Positions 26,283 to 37,959 of a DNA stretch of 64,000 bases are shown here, piece by piece. Both the position numbers and the translations under genes were made by a program. Below the pieces are notes generated by a model. That model had not been told where the DNA came from, did no database searches, and was given only the letters and a program-made list of their open reading frames with translations. Location: the NCBI GenBank assembly GCA_029948255.1, contig JALIZF010001922.1, positions 930,001 through 994,000 of the forward strand, in the 5' to 3' direction. The DNA is from Telmatactis stephensoni (Eukaryota > Cnidaria > Anthozoa > Actiniaria > Isophelliidae). Numbering within the stretch: position 1 is the first letter of the stretch; each line of letters begins with the position of its first letter.

Positions 26283-27003
26283 CAATATAAAACGCGCGAA
26301 CATGTCTCTGTACTGTGAAGATATAAAAACAATGAGAAATGTAGAGCGTAAAAATGCAAGCTTTGGAACGGTTAGTCTCCACGCAACGCTACTCAGGGAA
26401 GAAAGCGTTGCGTGACGACACTGGTAGCGGCTGCGAGGGAGACTATGGAACAGTGGCGTAACCAATTGTTTCTCTTGTCTTCGCGGAGCTTTAAACAAGC
26501 CTCTGGTTTGGATATAACATGGTAGCCAGCCAATCAGCACGCGCGCTATATCACAGGTAGCCCAAGCTGTGCATCTGAAAATGAAATATATGGGATTCCA
26601 CGATCGATTTGCTGAAAAATAAATTTTGAATAAATAAACAATTTGGACTCATGATACTGTTGTGCTTGTCTTTCTGTGTATTTCTGTGAAGTTTCAAGCC
26701 GTTTCGTGCTCATTTGAGGGAGTTATAGCGATTTGAATTTTTCTCCCTTCATGTACATATATTACCAGTAATATATGTACATGAAGGGAGAAAAATTCAA
26801 ATCGCTATAACTCCCTCAAATGAGCACGAAACGGATTGAAACTTCACAGAAATGCACAGAAAGACAAGCACAACAGTATCATGAGTCCAAATTGTTTATT
26901 TATTCAAAATTTATTTTTCAGCAAATCGATCGTGGAATCCCATATATTTCATTTTCAGATGCACAGCTTGGGCTACCTGTGGCTATATCTCAAATATTTT
27001 ATA
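26283..27003. mobile_element. Hairpin MITE, copy B, carrying nested insertions
   Basis: Begins AATATAAAACGCGCGAAC and ends CTCAAATATTTTATAA, like copies A and C. It is interrupted twice: by a short hairpin with CACGCAACGCT (about 26366-26452) and by a 430-base palindrome (26552-26981). Confidence 0.75.
26552..26981. mobile_element. 430-bp near-perfect palindromic element
   Basis: The ends CACAGGTAGCCCAAGCTGTG and CACAGCTTGGGCTACCTGTG begin a nearly uninterrupted inverted repeat that meets at ATATATTACCAGTAATATAT. It is flanked by an exact 7-base duplication GCTATAT (26545-26551, 26982-26988). Joining the flanks restores the uninterrupted MITE end seen in the sister copies. Confidence 0.88.
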
Positions 27004-27426
27004 ACAAATGATATTCATATCATAATAATGATGATTATGATTTGTTTTCAATTGCTTTTGAACAAAAGTTTTAGCCCAGAAGAAATGCGGCAATAGATTG
27101 GGTTTGAGTATCCGTCACTTGGTCCTCAATGCCTCGCTTTCATAGTACTCGACCTAGACTATAGCGGACGGCCGCCATTTTGGCATTAGACCGTATCATA
27201 TGAGAGCAAAAAGTTTAACATACATATGGTCTACTTTTCTTCAGCCATCGCATCTTCATTATGATTATATATATTGTATGTTTGTTTTCCATTCATGGGA
27301 AGCCCTCTGTCTCTTTGCAGCTACTCTATTTTTTGATAAGAGCAGATTCCTAGAACTGCGAGAAAACTTAGTAGTAAAATATAGAAGGAACCCGTGAGAC
27401 GATAAATGAATGATTGCTGAGGGAGT

Positions 27427-28024
<598 letters not shown>

Positions 28025-28467
28025 TAGCAAAAATAACTCGATCCAAATATTAGTTAATGACATTACTGTATTTAAATCAAAACTAAAATCAGTAATGGTT
28101 ATGGTACTATACTATTTACATTCAACTAGACAGTTTAGAGGTTCTTATCTTTTTCTCAGAGGATTACAAGAAATCCCTACTATTTCTATGTGACTGACAA
28201 GAATAAGCATTTATACCATATAAACTTCTACCCGACTTTGAAGCCACCCACTGAATTTATTTGCATATTCTAAAGTGGACTTTTCTGAAGTGATCTATTT
28301 TAAAATTGGGTTCCACTTTAGTTTAGTGAGAGAACATGTCGCATAGCAATGCTCCGTGAGAAAGACAACAAAAATACTCTAAAACCCAAGAGACCATAAT
28401 ACTAAGAGAGCGAAATTCAGTATTGATGTCTGTGCGATGTTCGCGGCGACTAAGGTTATTTTTAGTA

Positions 28468-28605
28468 ACTTCGCCATCGCGCACGCAAGGCTCTCAAACA
28501 ATAGAATTTGATTTTTGACGTGCTCGGGGATGGGACCATTAGCTTTCGACATTTGAATTCTGTTGTTTAAGAGCCTTGCGTGCGCGATGGCGAAATAATT
28601 ACTAG
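28468..28605. repeat. Inverted repeat around TTCGCCATCGCGCACGCAAG
   Basis: TTCGCCATCGCGCACGCAAG (about 28480) recurs inverted as CTTGCGTGCGCGATGGCGAA (about 28575), with matching flanks. A CCACAGGTAGCCC terminus follows at about 28626. Probably part of a MITE whose full limits are unclear. Confidence 0.6.
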
Positions 28606-29689
28606 AAATAGACTTATGGTTGCCCACAGGTAGCCCAAGCTACCTTTTTTACCCATACTGTTCGCAAAGAGTAGGGGATTGTCGCCCGGTACAACAGTCT
28701 GTCCTTACTACTAACAAACTCTAAGCGCATTTGATTATATTCATATAGATATTTGCGCTATATAAATGCTAAAATTTCATTTCATTACAAACAAAACTTT
28801 GCCGGCGAAACTCAAGCCACAGAAGCAAAACTCAGCACCAAATAATATGGTCAAGGACTTTGTAGTATATTCTATCGCCTTTTTTTCTCCCAGTACTTAA
28901 AGATATGACATGAGAAATCTAAACAAAAAAAATTCTAATATTGCTTGGGATTCCTGTGGTCAAAACGCGGCCGTAGGAAAACCCGTAAAAGCTCACGCAT
29001 GCGCAGTCGCTTTGCCGCAGTGTCTTTCCAGAATAGACCGTTTTCTCAAGGTTGCGAACGCAGTTTAGATTCAGTCTAAGTCTCTCTTTAAACCCAAATT
29101 AAACCCAAATCCAGAATAAAATATTATTTTTTATGGTAAACGAGAAAATTTGCTATTTATTTAAGCTAAAACTAAAATTCTCAAAACTTGTGCAAATGTA
29201 AGCGAATCACATTTGTCGTACTTTTGACTAGTCAGTGCGACTCAAAGTGGCGTTTTTGACAAAACAGTTTGACAACTTTCATCGAAAGAATTCAGCAAAA
29301 ATTATGTTGAAAAGAGAGTTTTCTGTTTATATATAATGGCCGAATAATGACTTGAAAATAGCATAGATTTTGGTGGTCTCTCCACCAGCCAATCAGAACG
29401 TGACTGTGTTATAATTGAACTATATTATAAATTGTTTTAGTTATAAAAACTTATACAATTGAAACTTTGTGGGTTTAGCGTGTCAAAGGCCTGTCAGTAG
29501 CCCGTTATGAGAAATTCGTTTCAATGCAATGGCGTCAAGTCGAGGTTGGACTTGACAAAACAATATATAAATGAATAAACAAGTTTTTCAAGTGTTAATA
29601 GGGAATTAAAGGCCATGCAAATCTAGATCAACTAAATTGAGTAACACTGTACTCTTGCACTGTAATAAAAGTTAATAAGTTCCAAAAAT

Positions 29690-32600
29690 TTAAACTTGTG
29701 GTTGACGTACAAGTTGCGCTAGCAAATTTAACTGATTTCTGAAAATTTGGCACTGGCATCCAGCATTGATATTTTGTGTGTATTCTTCATACTCTTTAAC
29801 GTAGACTGGCTGCCCATTTGGAGTAGTTAGAGAGTCGTCTCTTACAAACTTTCCACTGAATCTCAACGCGGGGAAATTTAGGACTCTTTGCTTGCACAAG
29901 CCAGAATTTCTAGCACATTGATCGTGATCAGTGTCTTTTTGGGCATCACCGCTTAGTAACCCATGTTTACAGGTTGCTTCATTGATGGCCCGAGGCCTGA
30001 TGTCATCGTTTCCTTCGTTCAATGTCGTCACCACATGACATTCCCCACAGAGGTAGTAGCGATTCGAATTCGGCACAAGTCCACCCCTCGTCCAACAATT
30101 CTTCGTTTCGCTACTGGCCCGTTTGGCCACTAATACGTTTTCGTCGCGCTGAGGAACTTCGTCGTCGTTCATTATTCCGTATTCTTGATAATGAATTTGT
30201 TCATCGTTGTGGAAGTCTTCAGAGATTTTTGCTTTGACGTTCCAACGCACGATTTCCCGTTTCCCTCGTCCTCTTCGAGGTCTGTGGTGCCACGATTTTC
30301 TTTGACGATGCCTTCCTCTTCGCCCTCTCCCCCTTCGCGGTTTTCTTGGACGATGCCTTCCTCTTCGCCCTCTCCCCCTTCGCGGTTTTCTTGGACGATG
30401 CCTTCCTCTTCGCCCTCTCCCCCTTCGCGGTTTTCTTGGACGATGCCTTCCTCTTCGCCCTCTCCCCCTTCGCGGTTTTCTTGGACGATGCCACGGTTTT
30501 CTTCTTCCTCCTCTTCCCGGTTTTTTAGGATACCAAGGATGTCTGGGTGGTTTTCTTGGTTTGTGAGTGGGAGCCGTTCTAAAAGTTGTGGGACGTGTAG
30601 TGGGGGCTTGCGTAGTAGCTAGTGGCTTATCCTTTAAGAACAATCGTGGATCCGGGAATTTGGAAGCTTGTTCTTTGGTCACAGCAGTGTAAAGTGGGTT
30701 CCAGCCACCGATTTCTTGAAGCCTCCGTAAGAGTTTGGCCTCAGAAACGCCAGTGCAGATCCGTTTCCCACGAAAGAGATTCTTATTCAGTTTATCTTGA
30801 GTGGTGTTGACTTCACACAAAGATCCTGGAATTGTTTTAGGGGGTTTAGGTGCCTTTGGGCAACGACTTTGACCAGATGAGAAGATTGCCACAAGGACAA
30901 ATAAAAATATAGCACTCTTGATCTGAAATGGAATTATGATAAACAATTATTGGATGAGGGTGAGCATGATAGAGCGGATTTCGTATGACTGGGAAAACGG
31001 CACGGCTACTGCACGGTACGATTACGACAGAGATTTTGAATGTTAGAGTCGTTTTCGTATGAGTAGGAACACTGTACGGTTACGATACGATACGGTTACG
31101 GCATGAATTTCGAATGTTTTTATAGACATTACGGTACTGACACGGTCACGGTACGGCGCGGTAAGTTTCCCACTCATACGAAAACGACTCTATTGCAGAC
31201 ATTACGGCACTGACACGGTCACGGCACGGCGCGGTGAGTTTCAAACTCATACAAAAATCACTTTATCATAAATTATGAAGACCGAGATCTGAATAAGAAA
31301 TGATTTCACGTGAATGAAACAAACATTTTTCAAAATACTGGCTTTTTCATCTGGTGGCTCCTTGATCTTTTTTACCCAGATATGTTTTAGAATGTTTTAC
31401 GCTCGCTTTTGTTGCTTTTTTTATTTATTTTGAATCTTTATCTTCGTCAAGATTGTTTAAATCTTCTTCTGATAAAAAACAAAATGTGCTGCCATTTTGA
31501 TACAAAAACGACAAGTTTTCAAGTGCTTAAGAAGTTCCGTTTCGTTTTTCGTTATCGTTTTTGAATAAACGGAACATTAAAACAGATATGTTTGCGTTTT
31601 TACGTACTGAAAACGTACGCAGCTTTGTATGTTAACCTGTTTTGAACATCCGACATCGTACGTGGATAAACAGATAAAAATTCTTGCGATTTTTACGTAT
31701 TGAAAACAAACGCATCCTCGCATTAAACTTCGACGTAGTACGTGGTTTTGAGCATGAGTGTCGAGTTGAGTTTTGTGGTAGATGTGCTTGCGCAAGTTCA
31801 ATTTTAGTGATTGCAACTGCGTGACTACGATTTTTAAAAGAATTTTAAACTTTTTTTCTCAAACAAAAAAGAAAATTACGGGAAAAAATTTCCAACTCAA
31901 GACATATATTGAAACCTTGAAGACTGGTCTAACATTCTCGTAACTTGACTGATAATCTTTAAACTGACTGTTATGAGAGCGTTGAAGTTTACTGCCGAAA
32001 TTACGCGAGCTATAATTTTGATCTGCCCAATGAATGAATACTATAACAAGCTTGTCAAAACTGAACCCCACTGGGGGTCATCTGAGTACTGAGTTGGAGT
32101 GAGTGTTTCGGGATGATCGATTTTTCAAGCATTTTATTTTCTTTGAGCATTTAGTTCTAAAAATAGTCCAATCCCCCGCGTGGTGTGTATTTAAAATATA
32201 TATAGCTGGTTTGGAAACGAAAGAAAGTTTACAAAGTCACGAGAGCTTCAATAAGTGTCTAAGTCTGGAACTATCAGACGGTTTTTGTAACGAGATAGCT
32301 TTTAACCAAACTGAAATCCGACGAAAACCCAAATCAATAATGAAATAAGTGTTGATTACTTGTGTCTCTTTGAACAAAAACAAAAATTGAGTTGTGGTAT
32401 CTTTCATCGACTGGTCCAGGAGTCGTTTTGTTTTCTTCTCAAGACGATTAAGCTTGTTCCTTGTTTGAAAACTCGATCGCAATGACCCGAGAATATATCC
32501 AGGTTTTGTTAGTCCGTATTTCTGCAAATTCCCTCGTCTTCAACAAGTGATTCAAGGAAACTAAACTAGAATATATCCTTTTCCGACAGATAATTTTATT

Positions 32601-33135
32601 TTGTTAGAAGTTTTGAAAACATTGGCATTCGCTTGCAAGGAGTGAAGATTACTGTACGAGACAAAAGCACTTGCGGTCTCTTTTGATCATGGTTTGCTTA
32701 GAGCAAACATGCGTACCTTGCAGTTTAGAAAAGTGTTTAGCCAACAGGTTCAAGAATAATTTCTAGCTTTTAATACGATTTATCGACCTTGGGAATTGCG
32801 ACGCAAGCAAGATTATACAATTGAAAAGCTTCCGTTTAAGCATTATGCCAGAAGCTACAATCTTGGACAAAACCCTTGAGGCATCATTCTTGCTCCCGCT
32901 TTCCAAGAACCTGCTGTTGTCCGTCAGATCAAAATCATTTATTGACGATAGCCTTGTGTAATAACATTGAAGACTTTCGCGTTTTCTAGCGATGGTATTG
33001 GGGTAGGACGCTTTATCTCTGCAAGAGTCTTGTCTCGACAAGTTTTGTCCAAGATTGTATCTTCAAGGACTTCATACCTTCAACCCATTTGATGGGTCTA
33101 CATAAATGATATTTCAAGGGACAAACACTTACCAT
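29690..33135 (-). CDS. IL-17-like secreted protein, paralogue 2
   Basis: Exon 1 ends at ATG (33135-33133) followed by GTAAGTG. A 2.2-kb phase-0 intron ends CCATTTCAG, and exon 2 is 30922-29690; 411 residues. Signal peptide: M then IKSAIFLFVLVAIFSSGQS. The N-terminal domain keeps RGKRIC, IGGWNPLYTA and FPDPR but has lost the middle cysteine of the DCLNK motif (QDKLNK here). The linker (about 123-223) is extremely rich in Arg, Lys and Pro, contains four exact copies of a 15-residue unit, and ends with a furin-type RGKR. An acidic stretch follows, then KR at 268-269. The C-terminal domain has eight cysteines with CGECHVVTT, RPRAINEATC and AGCQC, the IL-17-like pattern shared with its paralogues. 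Reading through the acceptor would add MFIIIPFQ; the paralogues argue for splicing. Function is inferred from pattern only. Confidence 0.78.
30308..30487 (-). repeat. 45-bp coding tandem repeat, four copies
   Basis: Four units of 45 bases encode RPRKPRRGRGRRGRH in the linker of the second IL-17-like gene. The units are nearly identical at DNA level, which indicates recent expansion or homogenisation. Confidence 0.92.
30970..31265. mobile_element. TA-flanked MITE with a copy of itself inside
   Basis: Outer ends GAGCGGATTTCGTATGACTG and CTCATACAAAAATCACTT, bordered by TA at 30970-30971 and 31264-31265. A second member of the same family (31046-31190) sits inside. The element lies in the intron of the second IL-17-like gene and is related to 10195-10342. 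Confidence 0.75.
31046..31190. mobile_element. Inner MITE, TA-flanked
   Basis: Inverted ends GAGTCGTTTTCGTATGAGT and ACTCATACGAAAACGACTC are perfect, with TA on both sides (31044-31045, 31191-31192). Its interior GACATTACGGTACTGACACGG matches the outer element. Confidence 0.85.
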
Positions 33136-33281
33136 ACTAAGTCTAGAACAGCTACAGTCTATTTTCTCTGGCACTGCCAAAAACTTCTCACAACTAACAC
33201 CAAATAGCTCTGTTCTCTGGGTTATTTCAGAGCGACTTCTACTCCGCGTTCCAAACTACACAAAAGTAGCAAAAACATTTA

Positions 33282-33289
33282 TTTTTATA
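33282..33289 (-). promoter_or_regulatory. Candidate TATA box of IL-17-like gene 2
   Basis: TATAAAAA on the minus strand, about 150 bases before the ATG-terminal first exon. A second candidate, CTATAAAAATA, lies at 33383-33393. Neither is backed by transcript data. Confidence 0.35.
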
Positions 33290-33430
33290 TTTTTTCCGGT
33301 ATTCGAGGTCCAATATTCTTGATGGCTCATCGCTCTATCGAACGTTGACTAGACTTATCATGATTTTTTTCAGTTTTTTAGATATTTTTATAGGCAAAGG
33401 GGCTCTCAAGCTCTGTAAAAAAAGATCCGT

Positions 33431-33568
33431 TATTTGGAAGAGTATTGTCCTGGGTACAATTAGATGTAATTGAGAAACAGTTTAACAAATGAAAATGTAC
33501 TGAATTGTTCATTTGCAACTGTGATAAATATTTCGAAGATAATAATTAATGATTGTCTTTTATTGTAG
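33431..33568 (+). repeat. Duplicated segment, copy 1
   Basis: Starts TATTTGGAAGAGTATTGTCC and ends TGATTGTCTTTTATTGTAG. Nearly identical to 34734-34836, except that about 35 internal bases are absent from the second copy. Confidence 0.85.
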
Positions 33569-34082
33569 GTTGCTAAATCGTAAACATTAACGTCATAGTT
33601 TGGGAGTCTCAGACATGAGTCACTCTTTTGCGGAAACCCAAAGTGTAGTTCTATGGAATTTACTCCGCTTTGTGGTAAGAATTTCGGTCAAAAACTTTGA
33701 TAATTACGACTGAGCATCTTCGTAATTGCTCAACCAACCCTTTTTTAGTGAAACATTTACAATGGAATCGACAATCTATGGCGTCATGGCCTCTATAAAT
33801 AAATTGGTCAGGTATTTCCTTAGCGGAAATTGAAAGTACAATAATTAATTATGGTAACAATTTATGTCAGATAATTACACGGGCCAGCACGGTTGTTCAA
33901 AAGACGGGTAGTGTTAGCCCAGTATTCATCTTGAGTCTTAAGGAAACCATTGATTTCAACCCAGGATTAACACTAACTGCTCTTCGAAAAACCCCCATGC
34001 CCTGAAATGTATTAAGGCTTTTACAATGGGATCATGGGGTACGTGGGAATGAATGGGAATTACTTGATATTCCTAGTTTGTA

Positions 34083-34310
34083 ACGTCATTGATGGGATAC
34101 CCCCGCGGAAGATAACAGCGATGGGCTGTGTCTGTGACGTCGAAAATGATTATTAAGACTATAATTGCTGGGTTTCAAACAGCCGACGAATCTGTCGCAA
34201 TTGGGACACCCCCGCGGAACTATCTATCGAAGAACAGCTGAGCTGTGTCTGTGATGTCAGAAAATGACAATTAATTATAAGACTATAATTGCTGCGTTTC
34301 AAACAGCCTC
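34083..34310 (+). repeat. Tandem duplication, unit about 110 bp
   Basis: Two adjacent diverged copies share CCCCCGCGGAA, GGCTGTGTCTGTGACGTC (or GAGCTGTGTCTGTGATGTC) and GACTATAATTGCTG, TTTCAAACAGCC. Confidence 0.8.
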
Positions 34311-34486
34311 ATTATCTGCTTCAAATGGTGGTCAAACCTTGACCACCATAGATTCTCAACATACCAGACATTCTTGTATTGAATACTTGTCATTCAGCTA
34401 TGAAAATTCCAACGACACTGAGAATGACGTCATAAAAATGAACCCCAGCCAAACATTCTCTTCACATAAAATGTAGTTAGTAGTGC

Positions 34487-34730
34487 ATGGTGGTGATGGT
34501 GGTGGTACGTGTTGTGTTGTTGTTGGTGGTATTGTTGGGATTGTTGTTGTTTTTGGAGGTGGGGGGTTTGGGGTGGGGCTGTTAGTTGTGGTAGTGGGGG
34601 GTGGTGGTGGTGGTGGTGGAGATGGGAGCAGTGGTGGTGGGGTGGTGGTAGTAGTAGTAGTGGGGGGAAGTTCGATGCTGGTGGTGCTGGTGGGAGTAGT
34701 GGTGGTAGGGTAGTAGTGGTGGTGGTAAGG
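34487..34730 (+). repeat. GGT/GTT-rich strand-asymmetric tract
   Basis: About 245 bases composed almost only of G and T on the + strand, with many runs of three or more G. Long frames (poly-Gly/Val or His/Pro) are by-products. G-quadruplex formation is plausible. Confidence 0.9.
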
Positions 34731-34733
34731 GGA

Positions 34734-34836
34734 TATTTGGAAGAGTATTGTCCTGGGTACAATTAGATGTAACTGAGAAATAGTAACTGTGATAAATATT
34801 TCGAAGATAATAATTAATGATTGTCTTTTATTGTAG
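34734..34836 (+). repeat. Duplicated segment, copy 2
   Basis: Second copy of the segment at 33431-33568, directly abutting the GGT tract. Confidence 0.85.
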
Positions 34837-35361
34837 GGGGTGGAGCTGTTAGTTAGCGTATTCTCGGAATTTTACGGTATATTGCAAAACATTTTTGACT
34901 GTTTCAAGTTCCCAATTTTATGATTTCGTTTATCATCAAATGTTTTCAATTCCGACCTACTTGAGTTATGATTACAGGGTTGAACCAGAATTGTTTTCAA
35001 TAATGCCCCGATATAAATCAGTAGGTAAATACTGAGAATGAAGTCAATATCATATAGATATCACCAAGTGACCGGGGCAATATCAGTGTATGCAATAAAG
35101 ACATTGATATACCGAGCACTTAACACCATTTGCTATAAATCAAAACTGATTTCATACATTTTTGGTTTTGTTTCACGGATATGAGGCGTGCACAATATAT
35201 CAAGTTACGTACGGAGTGAAGTCATAATTTCCGACTGCCATCTTACGACAAATACCAAGTATATTGGTTATAAGCTGCACAACTCTGTAATTTAGTTAAA
35301 AGCTTTAATAAGTTGGGTGAAGTTGCAGACAGTCAATGATTCTGGAAGCTTAAAGCTTAAT

Positions 35362-35571
35362 TAAGGGGTGTTTACTTACATGAGAGTAGGATCATCGTAG
35401 CAGGCGAATCATCCTACCTGCTATACATTTACTACATTCTGTTCAGTAGGATGATCCTAGTACCCGAAGTGAAGACACAAATTTCCATGTAAACAGAATG
35501 CAGTAAATGTATAGCAAGTAGGATGATTCGCCTGCTAAGATGATCCTAGTGTCATGTAAATATACCCCCTA
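35362..35571. mobile_element. 210-bp TA-flanked MITE
   Basis: Imperfect inverted ends (GGGGTGTTTACTTACATGA left, TCATGTAAATATACCCCC right) bordered by TA. Inside is a long inverted repeat including GTAGCAGGCGAATCATCCTA and TAGGATGATTCGCCTGCTA. Confidence 0.75.
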
Positions 35572-35929
35572 AGAATCAATAGCTGATATTGACATTACTT
35601 ACACTCCAATCAATTTGAACAAAGGTTTGAGGCTATCAGACAAGTTTCTGTACATTTCTTGTACTTTGGGCCTGATAGCCTTGGCTTGATACCTTTGTTC
35701 AGAGTCATTAGAGAGTATCATTGACATCCGATTCCCATGCGAATAAACCAATGTACCATGAACCGGACGTTTGTTCCCATTGACATATTTTCAGAATTTT
35801 GGTTGGAAAATTAGTTAATTTGCTATAAAATTTATACCATTGTATCCACTTACTCTCTTGTGGTTTGGTGGCATTTCGGGTTTTTTTTCCAGAGGGCAAA
35901 AATGTTGACACATCGAACGTGGTTTATTT

Positions 35930-36344
35930 CTAGTCCAGTCCCAGGCCACTTTTTTCCCCGCTATGCTTCGGTAAAACAGAGTCCAAAAGAACTTGCATGC
36001 GCATGCGTTACCAGTACCAATCAGACACCGTAAAATTTCGGTGTGGTTACAAAGCTATCGTTAAAATTTATCTGAATTAAATCAGCTATATGGGGTTCAT
36101 TTTGAAAACGAATTCATCGAAGCAGTTAAGTATATATGCCTTCACTTGTACGAAGCACACGTTTTTATCCAAATTGGAGCAAATCCAAGCCCTGTATGAC
36201 TTGTCATAAGGCCTTGTATAAACCAGGTCACACCAAAATTTTACGGTGTCTGATTGGTTCATGTAAGGCATGTGCATGCAAGTTCTTCTGGACTCTGTTT
36301 TACCGAAGTGGAGCGGGGTAAAAAGAGGCCTGGGTCTGGACTAG
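35930..36344. mobile_element. 415-bp TIR element with CTAGTCCAG ends
   Basis: Ends CTAGTCCAGTCCCAGGCC and GGCCTGGGTCTGGACTAG. Both arms carry GGTAAAACAGAGTCC and ACCAATCAGACACCGTAAAA in opposite orientation. A small relative with AGTCCAGACCCAG lies near 46751-46830. Confidence 0.75.
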
Positions 36345-36364
36345 GTCTATTTCATGCCCCAACT

Positions 36365-36774
36365 GAGGGGGCCCTAGGGGGGTTACGAATACCGCAATCC
36401 CGCACGAAAAATTCGAAAATACCGTAATCCCGCACGAAAAAATGGTCAATCTCGCAATCCCGCATGAAAAATTCGAAAATACGGCTCACCACACGAAAAA
36501 TTCTAAATACTACTCCCACGGGACCTCACGCGCAGAAACATGAATCACAGAAACATGAAATTTTCTATCGAGCGCCAGAAGCAAAATCCCGCATCTCGCA
36601 GGGCTCAAAAATACCGCATTACCACAATTTCAAATCGTTTTTCCCGTAATACCGCAGCTCAAAAAAGAAAATACCGCAGGGTTTGAGAATCCCGCAATAC
36701 CGCAATTTGTTTTGTAAAATACCGCAATACCGCACAAAGAAATGGTCAATCCCGCAAACCCCTAGGACCCCCTC
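36365..36774. mobile_element. 410-bp element rich in CCCGCAATACCGCA words
   Basis: Inverted ends GAGGGGGCCCTAGGGG and CCCCTAGGACCCCCTC enclose many variants of AATACCGCAATCCCGCA. No coding frame. Confidence 0.7.
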
Positions 36775-37959
36775 CCAACTTATCCCTCAAAAATCCCCAG
36801 TAACTTCATGAGTCCGTTAGTTGATATCTACCTAACACGTGAAGTGAAAATTGAACTAACACATGTACTTGTCGATCAGTAAACTACAAATCTTTTACTT
36901 TCGGTTATTTAATCGATCATTAAATTTTGTTTCGCGAGTTAACTACATTCATTACAACCCATTACTATATACTTGAAGCAATAACATGCACTTAGCCAGG
37001 GGAAACGTACTATTAGAATAATAGATACTAGTAGGCTTAAGTTCCATGCATTAATGTTTTGCCAGTCAGTAGCGTCCAGACCTTGAAAACGGCTGGCCTT
37101 TTATGAAAACACCCGTCATCTTTAAAAAATCAGAGATGTCACTGCTGTTCGCGAGTTTGAATCGTCACGGCACCAATATTAGGCCATGGAATCTAAGCAT
37201 ATTCAATTGTTCTGTACTCCTCGCCAAACGTGCTGCACACAAAGCCAGCAGCAAGCAACCCAGATTCTTCTGCCCCATTTTACTTTCCTTGTTGTCCGAG
37301 AGATTTCAGGGCTAGAATTGGTCTTCTTACTAAATGGCCATCTCCAAACCACCACTCCTTCCCCCAGAAGATAGCCCATCCTTTATCATTTTTACATCAT
37401 GTTCGTACTAGTTTTCGAGAATTCGTTCTAGTTGTTTCACGCTTATTGAATCTACGGGGTCTGAGAAAACACCGAGAAAAGCATACTTCGCCAATGGTTT
37501 TCAGATTTCGTATGAAAAGCTGAAATAAAGTAGAACGTTTTTTGCATCACTGTAACCGTACCGTGTACTAATCGTTTCTTCGATTGGCCGGGCATACTTG
37601 TCGTACCATAACCTCCACCATACGCGCTGTGTTGGTGTCCTAATTACTCATACAGATGGATGGACGGACCAAACGAGTGGGTGGGCGGGTGGGGGGTGGA
37701 TAGATACCATATGACAAGAATGTATCAATATTCTATATAAGCTGCTCGGTTGCCCAGAGAACCAGTGCAATTATCATTTTCTTTACTTTGGATAAGCATT
37801 TTACATCTTATAGAGGAATCCTACGCTAGAAAAGCATTGCCACGTACATTTCTACCAAGCATTTGAAAAATAAATCTCAGTTTTGACTGTCTGGCTTTCC
37901 CAAAATTCAAACTTCGCCAAAACATCCCCACCCTATCCCCCAAATCACGAAACTCCTGT

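Larger units (their letters stand above)
33136..37959. other. Intergenic between IL-17-like genes 2 and 3
   Basis: No supportable gene. Contains the presumed promoter of gene 2, a duplicated segment (33431-33568 and 34734-34836), a tandem duplication at about 34083-34310, a GGT-rich tract, a small inverted repeat at 35618-35700, and three MITE-like elements between 35.3 and 36.8 kb. Confidence 0.55.

Noticed and set aside
30185..30622. Open frames opposite the second IL-17-like gene (Ser/Pro-rich and others)
   Set aside because: Shadows of the Arg-rich 45-base coding repeat on the other strand.
34430..34766. His/Pro-rich and Gly/Val-rich frames
   Set aside because: By-products of the GGT-rich tract; no conserved domain and no splice or start context.
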